Source of the DNA: Streptomyces gobiensis
Lineage (GTDB): Bacteria; Actinomycetota; Actinomycetes; Streptomycetales; Streptomycetaceae
Reading direction: 5' to 3'
DNA: 64,000 bases
NCBI RefSeq assembly: GCF_021216675.1
Contig: NZ_CP086120.1
Coordinates: 5,392,501 to 5,456,500, forward strand
A model generated the notes under the pieces. It did no database searches, was not told where the DNA came from, and worked only from the letters and a program-made list of their open reading frames with translations. The position numbers were made by a program, and so were the translations under genes. This document shows, piece after piece, positions 58,117 through 64,000 of the stretch; within the stretch, counting starts at the first letter, position 1, and every line of letters starts with the position of its first letter.

Positions 58117-58338
58117 GTGGCCGAGAGCACCACCACCGAACAGCCGCAGCTCGATCTGACCAGCGCTCAGTGGCAGTCGAGCAGTCAGGGATCAGGCCAG
58201 GTCCAGATCGCCTTTGTCGAGGGCTATATCGCCATGCGCAACGGCCGCAATCCCGACGGCCCCGCGCTGATCTTCCCACCCGGTGAGTGGCGCGCCTTCG
58301 TCCTGGGCGCCCGCGACGGCGAATTCGACCTGACCTAG
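58117..58338 (+). CDS. DUF397 protein
   Basis: A 73-residue DUF397 protein (SAQWQSSSQGSGQVQIAFVEGYIAMRN, then GPALIFPPGEWRAFVLGARDGEFDL). In Streptomyces these small proteins usually pair with XRE-type regulators such as the BldB/WhiJ-like systems. No XRE gene is adjacent, so it is an orphan. GGAGGAG precedes the GTG start. Confidence 0.92.
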   Translation: MAESTTTEQPQLDLTSAQWQSSSQGSGQVQIAFVEGYIAMRNGRNPDGPALIFPPGEWRAFVLGARDGEFDLT

Positions 58339-58431
58339 CCCAAGCGTTGTGGGCACCCTCCCCAGGCCCGGCGGCACACGGTCGATACCCGCTTTCCATA
58401 GATTCACCGTCTCCGTCATAGGCTGGTGATC

Positions 58432-58830
58432 ATGGCAGGTGAGCGTGATCTGGCGAAGCTACTCAGTGGTATGCGGCCCGATCTGAACCCAGGCCCCTAT
58501 GTGTTCACCACGGTGACCGGGGAGCCGCCCGCAGGGGTGAACCCGGTGGTGACCGTCGCGGAGAGCGAGGGGCTGACCCTGGTCGTGCCCAAGGAGGAGG
58601 CGGATGCGGCGGGGCTCGACTACGGCTATGTGGCGGGCTGGATCACGCTGCGTGTGCACTCCGCGCTGGAGGCGGTAGGGCTGACCGCGGCCGTGGCCGC
58701 CGAACTGGCCGAGGCCGGACTGAGCTGCAATGTCGTGGCGGGATACCACCACGATCACCTCTTCGTGCCCTACGAAAGGGCGTCCGTGGCCATCGCGGTG
58801 CTGGAAGACCTGGCGGGGAAATCGCGCTAG
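58432..58830 (+). CDS. ACT-domain-like small protein
   Basis: A 132-residue protein with a fold suggestive of two ACT-like halves: LNPGPYVFTTVTGEPPAGVNPVVTVAESEGLTLVVP and GWITLRVHSALEAVGLTAAVAAELAEAGLSCNVVAGYHHDHLFVPYERASVAI. The second is a clear ACT pattern. Homologues occur widely as free-standing ACT proteins that may bind amino acids; no role is known to me. A GTG at 58426 is an alternative start. Confidence 0.82.
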   Translation: MAGERDLAKLLSGMRPDLNPGPYVFTTVTGEPPAGVNPVVTVAESEGLTLVVPKEEADAAGLDYGYVAGWITLRVHSALEAVGLTAAVAAELAEAGLSCNVVAGYHHDHLFVPYERASVAIAVLEDLAGKSR

Positions 58831-58851
58831 CGGTCCGCGTACCATGGCGAC

Positions 58852-59349
58852 ATGTCCTTCCTCCGCCGCCGTAGCGCCGCCACGCCCACCGGGCCGGACT
58901 TCGACGTCCTCGCGATGGACCCTGGTGACTGGCCGGGCAATCTCGGGGCCGGACTGCTGCCCGCCCCTGACGGGAGCTGTCAGGGGGTGTTCCTGCGCTA
59001 TGACCTGTTCGGCGGCCGCGGCCCGGCGATGATTATCGGCAATCTGCCGGAGGGCTCCCCGGCCCGCGAGGTGGCGGAGGGCCAGGTGCCGTTCGAGGTG
59101 GCGCAGCTGCTGGTGGCGCTGGACCATGATGAGCCGGTGACCGTCACCGAGACCGAGGACAGTCCGGTCATGCAGGATGGCAATCTGCTGATCGTGCGGC
59201 GCGTCAAGTGCTCGGAGAGCCGGATCTCCTGCGTCCAGTTCGACCGCAGCGACGGCGTTCTGGTCACCATCGCCAGCTGGGACCGGCCGATCACCGATGA
59301 CCTCTATCAGCTGCTTAAGCCGCTGCCGGCCGAGATGTTCCAGCAGTAA
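58852..59349 (+). CDS. Conserved hypothetical protein
   Basis: A 165-residue soluble protein that I do not recognise. It has no signal peptide or membrane segment. Acidic and aromatic residues dominate; GDWPGNLGAGLLPAPDGSCQGVFLRYDLF is the most distinctive stretch. Codon use and an ATG with a clean frame support it as a real gene. It follows the ACT-like gene by 21 bases and may be co-transcribed. Confidence 0.75.
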   Translation: MSFLRRRSAATPTGPDFDVLAMDPGDWPGNLGAGLLPAPDGSCQGVFLRYDLFGGRGPAMIIGNLPEGSPAREVAEGQVPFEVAQLLVALDHDEPVTVTETEDSPVMQDGNLLIVRRVKCSESRISCVQFDRSDGVLVTIASWDRPITDDLYQLLKPLPAEMFQQ

Positions 59350-59383
59350 CGGCCCAGCGGCTCCAGCGGCGAGTGGGCTGTTC

Positions 59384-61366
59384 CTAGGAGCGCAGCACAT
59401 CCACATCGGCGGCCTTCACAAAGGCCGTCCGGTGCCCGAGCTGAATCTGGTAGTAGTCCTCGCCGCGGACCACCACATGGTTCGCTGGGTCGAAGGTCCG
59501 CGCGTAGTAGTACTCACTCGGCGTCTTCAGTCCCAGCACATACCGCTGGCCCGCCTGCACCCGGTACGGCAGCGGCGAGACCTGCTGCACTGGCACGCCC
59601 GCTGGGTAGGCGCTCTTCTCCGGGTAGGCGCGGCCGTAGACGGGAATCGACGTCCGGCCCTGCTTCGGTGTGACCACCTGGCCGCTGGCACTCACCGCGG
59701 TCGGCTGGCCCGCCGGGTTGTGGAACCACGCCTTCGTACCGAGATACCAGATGGCGGTCCAGTCGCCCGCGCGTTCGGCTACCGCGTACTGCTGTCCGGT
59801 GGAGGCACGGGCGCCGGTGTCATTGACCCCAGTCGTCGACGGGCTGCCGTCCGGCCGCAGCCCGATGTCCTTGATCAGCGGCGCGTCCTTGTCCGGCGCG
59901 GTGTGCAGGCGGACCGCACCGGAGCCGTGCGGCGGGCAGGGATTGCCAGAGTTGTCACAGCGGGTGTACACCGGCCGGTGTTTGCCGTAGTCCGGACGGA
60001 TGGTCAGCATGCCGCTGTCCGGGCCTCCGGTGGCGTGGAAGGGGGCGCCCAGCAAGGTGAAGTAGCGCTGCCAGTCCCAGTAAGGGCCCGGGTCGGTGTG
60101 CATCCCGGGGATGTTGGCCGTGGTGACGCCGGGGACATTGTCGTGCCCGATGATGTGCTGCCGGTCCAGCGGGATGTTGTGCTTCTTCGCCAGATGCCTC
60201 ACCAGCCGCGCCGAGGTGCGGTACATCGCCTCCGTGTACCAGGCGTCAGGCTGGGCGAGGAAACCTTCGTGCTCCAGACCGATGGACTTGGCGTTGACGA
60301 ACCAGTTGCCCGCGTGCCACCCCACATCCTTGGTCGGCACATGCTGGGCGATATGCCCGTCGGAGGAACGCAGCGTGTAGTGCCAGGAGACATAGGTCGG
60401 GTCCTGCACCAGCTTCAGCGCACCTTCCCAGTATCCCTCGACATCGTGCACCACGATGTAGTCCACTTTCTGGGACCTCGGCCGGTCCGCCTTGTCGTGG
60501 TTGCCGTAGTCGTCGTTGCCGTCCTCGTCCTGATACTCCTGATACGGAGCGGGGACCGACTCGCAGGACACGCTCTTCGGGCACTCGACACCCCTGGCGC
60601 CGCCGGTCTTCAGCCCGAGCAGACCCAGCTGGCCGCTGTCCGGCCGCACCTCAGGGAGGCTCGCCAGCGCGACTCGCTGCCCGGCGTCCGTGGTGCGCCG
60701 CTCGCCGTCGCGGATCACCCCGAAGACCTCATCGGCGAAGACAGCGGCCGTATCGGCCCGGTCCGCGCCGGAGTAGCGGGCCACCGCGCCGTACCAGTGG
60801 GCCGGGTCCTCGCTCAGCGGCAGCCCCAGCTCCCGCTGGGCCTGCGCCAGCAGAGCCGCGCCGCCGCGCACATTGGCCGCGGGGTCGCTGCGCAGCTGCT
60901 CGGCGGAGAGCCCGCTCAGCTTCGCCGCCCGCTCCAGGGTGCGCAGCCGGACGGGCAGTTGACCGGTGTCGGGCACCGCCGCTCGGGGCGACAGAGCCCG
61001 TCGACCGGTGTCGCCGCGTGGATCCTCCGCGCCGTCGTCATGATGCCGGGAGCGGGCCAGCGCGGTGCGGGCATCGGTGAGATGCATAGGCCCGTAGCCG
61101 CCCGAGACACTGGGCGCCCCGCCGTGCCCGTCCCAGCGGGACTGCAGATACGAGACGCCCAACAGCACGCTCTCCGGTACCTTATGGCGCTCGGCGGCCG
61201 CTGCGAACGCTTCCTGGAGAGTGCCGGGCCGCTGTTGCCCGGCGGTGGCGGGAGGGCCCGCTGAGACCAGCGGGAGCAGCAGCGCCGCAGTGGCGACGAC
61301 GACGGCGGCACGCAGACGGCTGGTGCGTCTGGTCGGTTTGGTGGGGCTGTGGACGTTTCCTCGCAA
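59384..61366 (-). CDS. Secreted N-acetylmuramoyl-L-alanine amidase
   Basis: A 660-residue exported protein. Residues 1-43 are a Sec signal peptide (RR-rich start, VVVATAALLLPLVSAGPPATA). A region (about 50-230) resembles a transglycosylase-like or SLT scaffold (AAAAERHKVPESVLLGVSYLQSRWDG). The amidase_2 domain (about 300-450) has the zinc ligands in IVVHDVEGYW, QHIIGHDNVPG and PGMHTDPGPYWDW. A C-terminal SH3-like pair probably binds the wall (about 500-655). It cleaves the stem peptide from peptidoglycan. The TTG start is backed by GAGGAGG at ideal distance. Confidence 0.93.
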   Translation of the reverse strand: MRGNVHSPTKPTRRTSRLRAAVVVATAALLLPLVSAGPPATAGQQRPGTLQEAFAAAAERHKVPESVLLGVSYLQSRWDGHGGAPSVSGGYGPMHLTDARTALARSRHHDDGAEDPRGDTGRRALSPRAAVPDTGQLPVRLRTLERAAKLSGLSAEQLRSDPAANVRGGAALLAQAQRELGLPLSEDPAHWYGAVARYSGADRADTAAVFADEVFGVIRDGERRTTDAGQRVALASLPEVRPDSGQLGLLGLKTGGARGVECPKSVSCESVPAPYQEYQDEDGNDDYGNHDKADRPRSQKVDYIVVHDVEGYWEGALKLVQDPTYVSWHYTLRSSDGHIAQHVPTKDVGWHAGNWFVNAKSIGLEHEGFLAQPDAWYTEAMYRTSARLVRHLAKKHNIPLDRQHIIGHDNVPGVTTANIPGMHTDPGPYWDWQRYFTLLGAPFHATGGPDSGMLTIRPDYGKHRPVYTRCDNSGNPCPPHGSGAVRLHTAPDKDAPLIKDIGLRPDGSPSTTGVNDTGARASTGQQYAVAERAGDWTAIWYLGTKAWFHNPAGQPTAVSASGQVVTPKQGRTSIPVYGRAYPEKSAYPAGVPVQQVSPLPYRVQAGQRYVLGLKTPSEYYYARTFDPANHVVVRGEDYYQIQLGHRTAFVKAADVDVLRS

Positions 61367-61490
61367 TGCAGCCTCCTCGGGGAGCGGGCCATGGTGTGCG
61401 CGGCGCGTCGCTCACATCAACTGCATCAGAGGTATCCGCTGCCCGACGTTCCGTCAATCACCCACGCCCTTAGGGAAAGTCGCACGTCAA

Positions 61491-61522
61491 AGCCCGTGCG
61501 GGAGCCTTTCCCCGCACGGGCT
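61491..61522 (-). terminator. Terminator hairpin 2 after the kinase gene
   Basis: Perfect 12-bp stem AGCCCGTGCGGG with an 8-base loop, second of two tandem hairpins downstream of the phosphotransferase gene. It also insulates the amidase promoter. Confidence 0.7.
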
Positions 61523-61535
61523 CCATGGCCTGCGC

Positions 61536-61563
61536 AGCGTCACCGGTCTGGACCGGTGACGCT
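61536..61563 (-). terminator. Terminator hairpin 1 after the kinase gene
   Basis: Perfect 13-bp arms AGCGTCACCGGTC/GACCGGTGACGCT with a 2-base centre, starting 4 bases after the phosphotransferase stop codon. Confidence 0.75.
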
Positions 61564-61566
61564 CCC

Positions 61567-62748
61567 TCAACGGGTACCGACCGCCGCCCGTACCGCACGG
61601 CGGGCCATGGACCAGTCGTCGTGCAGCCGACGCAGCAGCAGCCGCTGCTCCTCACCGGAGGCCAGCGCGCTGGTACGCTCCGCGCCGGTTACCGGTGCGG
61701 GAGCGGGGTCCCGCATGGTGCGCTGTACTGCCGTCTCACAGGTGCGGATCTCACGCGTGAGGACGAGCATCAGATTCACCAGAAAGGCATCCCGCGCCGC
61801 TGGTCCCGAGACCTGGGCCAACTGGCTGATCTGCCGCCGCGCCACCGGTGAGTCACCGAGCACGGACCACAGCGTCGCCAGATCGTACCCGGGCAGATAC
61901 CAGCCCGTGTGCTCCCAGTCGACCAGCACCGGGCCGGTTGGCGACAGCAGCACATTGGAGAGCAGCGCGTCCCCATGGCAGAACTGCCAGGAGGGCCCCG
62001 GCTGGCCACCCCGGTTCGCCACCCCGTGCAGCAGCTTCTGCAGGTCGCCCATATCGCGGTCGGTCAACAGACCCAGCTCATGGAAGCGGGACAGCCGGGC
62101 ACCGTAGTCGAGTGGGTGATCGAACATCCCCCCCGGAGGCCGCCAGGAGTTGAGCCGTGACACAGCGCCCAGCAGCGCCCGCAGATCCGTCCGCTGAGGG
62201 GGATCCACCGGATGCCTTTGCAGCGCCGCCGGACGGCCTGGCATCCGCTCGATCACCAGGGTGCAGTTGTCCGGATCGGCTGCGATGAGCCGGGGCACCC
62301 GCACGGGTGGGCGGTGGCGCACAAAGGCGCGGTAGGCGGCTATTTCATGCCGGAACCGCTCGGCCCACGCGGGGGAGTGGTCCAGTAAACACTTGGCCAC
62401 CGCTGGGCTGCGGCCGATGGTGCCGACGAGGAGCACTGAGCGTCCACTGCGGCGCAGGATCTGCACCGGGTGAAAGTCCGGGCAGATGCGGTGGACCGAG
62501 GTGATGGCCGCGCGTAGCCGCGTGCCCTGTGGGCCGGACAGATCGAGTCTCCCGCTGATGGGTTGCTGCCCACCGGAGACGCCGGGTCCTCCCCCAGTCC
62601 TCGGGGTACCTCCCGGCCCGCCAGGGCTGGGGGAGGCCGGGGAGGCGCCCCCAGCCCAGCGCGGCCGGTCAGGAGAGACACTGCCCGGGTAGTGCTGGGG
62701 GGGCCGGGGCCGGGTCGGGGCGGACACGGGGGATGTTGCGTGATACAT
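61567..62748 (-). CDS. Aminoglycoside-phosphotransferase-fold (APH/choline kinase-like) protein
   Basis: A 393-residue kinase-fold protein. The catalytic loop is FCHGDALLSNVLLS and the metal-binding Asp is in VLVDWEHTGWY; the N-lobe lysine region is AVAKCLLDHSP. It should phosphorylate a hydroxyl on a small molecule, sugar or antibiotic; no aminoglycoside substrate is implied. ATG at 62748 begins MYHATSPVSAPTRP. The first 70 residues are a Pro/Gly/Ser-rich linker whose DNA contains a copy of the dispersed palindromic repeat (62588-62636). Two strong terminators follow the stop. Confidence 0.85.
   Translation of the reverse strand: MYHATSPVSAPTRPRPPQHYPGSVSPDRPRWAGGASPASPSPGGPGGTPRTGGGPGVSGGQQPISGRLDLSGPQGTRLRAAITSVHRICPDFHPVQILRRSGRSVLLVGTIGRSPAVAKCLLDHSPAWAERFRHEIAAYRAFVRHRPPVRVPRLIAADPDNCTLVIERMPGRPAALQRHPVDPPQRTDLRALLGAVSRLNSWRPPGGMFDHPLDYGARLSRFHELGLLTDRDMGDLQKLLHGVANRGGQPGPSWQFCHGDALLSNVLLSPTGPVLVDWEHTGWYLPGYDLATLWSVLGDSPVARRQISQLAQVSGPAARDAFLVNLMLVLTREIRTCETAVQRTMRDPAPAPVTGAERTSALASGEEQRLLLRRLHDDWSMARRAVRAAVGTR
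62588..62636. repeat. Dispersed palindromic repeat inside a coding sequence
   Basis: CCTCCCCCAG (62588-62597) and CTGGGGGAGG (62627-62636) form 10-bp inverted arms, the ends of the same repeat family as at 731, 937, 14688 and 14789. Here it lies within the disordered N-terminal linker of the kinase gene and is translated as Pro/Gly-rich sequence. Confidence 0.65.
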
Positions 62749-62994
62749 GGGCGAGCCAGATCCCTTCGTGCGCCGACAAGTCGCTGCGCGCCCCCGGCCC
62801 GGCCAACGGCCAGTGCACCCTGGGGAATGCCGGCGGCCGCCTGGATGGTGACCGGGCCGGGGTGGCGCGTTCCTACATGACACCCCCATGCGGGTGGCAC
62901 ACCATCTGGCGGACCCTGGCGAACCCTGGCGAATACTCGCAGCCCCCATGGGAGGCAGTTACTGTCAACTCAGCCGAGAACCTGGGGGCTTGAC

Positions 62995-64000
62995 GTGAAC
63001 AAAGGACCCAACACCCGCCTGTCGGATCTGTTCGGCCTCGCCGGCTGGTCCAAAGGTGAGCTCGCCCGGCTGGTGAACCGGCACGCGGCGGCCATGGGCC
63101 ACCCGCAGCTGGCGACCGATACCTCGCGGGTACGGCGCTGGATCGACATGGGGGAGACCCCGCGTGATCCGGTGCCCAAGGTGCTGGCCTCACTGTTCAC
63201 CGAGCGACTCGGCCGTGTCGTGACCATCGAGGACCTCGGGTTCGGCAGGCCAGGCCCATCAGGGAAGCGGCAGTCCGTTGACGGACTGCCGTGGGCGCCT
63301 GGACATACCGCCTCGGTCCTCACCGAATTCACGGGAATGGACCTCATGCTCAACCGACGCGGCTTGGTGGGCGCGGGTGCCGCGCTCGCCGCAGGCTCAG
63401 CACTCAGCAACTCACTGCACGACTGGCTCCAGACCGACCCGGCCCCGGACGCCCTGGGCGGGCTCGGGCCCGAACACCAGCTCACCGCCGACACCGCCGC
63501 CTTTGACCGCTACGAGGCGGCTCCCGTCGGCTCTGAGGAGATCGAGGCGCTGGAGCGCGCGGTCGAGGTCTTCCGCGCCTGGGACGCGTCCCGTGGTGGC
63601 GGCTTGCAGCGCAAGGCCGTGGTGGGACAGCTCAACGAGGTGGGCGGCATGCTCGCCTACCAGCACCCGGACCATCTGCGGCGGCGGCTGTGGGGCGTCG
63701 CGGCGAATCTCGCCGTGCTCGCCGGGTGGATGTCACACGATGTGGGCCTGGAGCCCACTGCCCAGAAGTACTTCGTGATCGCCGCCCATGCGGCCCGGGA
63801 GGGCGGCGACCGGCCACGCGCCGGTGAGGCGCTCTCCCGTGCGGCCCGGCAGATGGTCCATCTGGGAAGGCCGGATGACGCCCTGGACCTGATGAAGCTT
63901 GCCCAGTCCGGATCCGGGGTACAGACCTTGCCGCGTACGCGCGCCATGTTTCACACCATTGAGGCCTGGGCGCAGGCGTCGATGGGGCGGGGCCAGGCGA
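62995..64000 (+). CDS. NsdA-like transcriptional regulator, 3'-truncated by window end
   Basis: The open frame runs 335 codons to the right edge with no stop. GTG start followed by VNKGPNTRLSDLFGLAGWSKGELARLVNRHA, a helix-turn-helix-like segment, TDTSRVRRWIDMGETPRDPVP and VTIEDLGFG. This N-terminus is very like NsdA, a negative regulator of sporulation and antibiotic production in S. coelicolor. The rest is helical and TPR-like (AAHAAREGGDRPRAGEALSRAARQMVHLGRPDDALDLM). It is divergent from the kinase gene with 246 bases between. Whether it is NsdA itself or a paralogue cannot be told here. Confidence 0.88.
   Translation, partial: MNKGPNTRLSDLFGLAGWSKGELARLVNRHAAAMGHPQLATDTSRVRRWIDMGETPRDPVPKVLASLFTERLGRVVTIEDLGFGRPGPSGKRQSVDGLPWAPGHTASVLTEFTGMDLMLNRRGLVGAGAALAAGSALSNSLHDWLQTDPAPDALGGLGPEHQLTADTAAFDRYEAAPVGSEEIEALERAVEVFRAWDASRGGGLQRKAVVGQLNEVGGMLAYQHPDHLRRRLWGVAANLAVLAGWMSHDVGLEPTAQKYFVIAAHAAREGGDRPRAGEALSRAARQMVHLGRPDDALDLMKLAQSGSGVQTLPRTRAMFHTIEAWAQASMGRGQA

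Overview
The window reads as chromosomal DNA of a Streptomyces or close relative. GC is very high with strong third-position bias, GTG/TTG starts are frequent, and family markers include DUF397, an NsdA-like regulator, a mycothiol-dependent enzyme family, an F420-type PPOX protein and family 2B encapsulin shells. No rRNA, tRNA, CRISPR array or replication origin was recognised. Two genes run off the ends (an M20 peptidase on the left, an NsdA-like regulator on the right).

Layout. 0-5.5 kb: peptidase end, an AAA-Nudix fusion, a ROK sugar kinase and a lacI-type gene destroyed by an IS607-family insertion followed by a deletion. 5.5-12 kb: Ser/Thr kinase, a citrate-lyase-like enzyme, a membrane protein and the etfBA operon ending at a 40-bp perfect palindrome. 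12-22 kb: small redox, lipid and regulatory genes (flavin reductase, thioredoxin-like, PlsC, hotdog DUF4442, ROK regulator, GNAT, hydrolase, Cds1-like PLP enzyme, DeoR), with a 218-bp palindromic intergenic element. 22-28 kb: a 12-segment membrane protein with a GHSQG motif, overlapping tail to tail with a beta-helix/AAA fusion.

28.8-33.8 kb is the standout: three tightly coupled genes, shell - cargo - shell. Two family 2B encapsulin shell proteins, each with an inserted cyclic-nucleotide-binding-like domain, flank a two-domain terpene cyclase of the geosmin-synthase type. Both cyclase domains keep full metal-binding motifs, and each is followed by a flexible segment carrying the same GPxGLGTxAAR motif. 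This looks like a terpene-making nanocompartment whose product is probably not geosmin or 2-methylisoborneol.

33.9-46 kb: phosphoketolase, a cNMP-domain protein, a GAF regulator with aldehyde dehydrogenase and DUF779 (C2 metabolism), TerD, a glutamate-racemase-like protein, an O-antigen-ligase-like protein, and a dihydroxyacetone kinase operon in which dhaL is reduced to a 17-codon remnant between dhaK and dhaM. 46-58 kb: an acyl-CoA catabolic cluster (acyl-CoA dehydrogenase, FAD oxidoreductase, nitronate-monooxygenase-like enzyme, two acyl-CoA synthetases, crotonase, DUF35 protein and two cysteine-less thiolase-like proteins) that resembles steroid side-chain degradation gene sets. Two of its promoters carry exact matches to the mycobacterial KstR operator pattern TnnAACnnGTTnnA. 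58-64 kb: small conserved genes, a secreted amidase, an aminoglycoside-phosphotransferase-fold kinase and the NsdA-like regulator.
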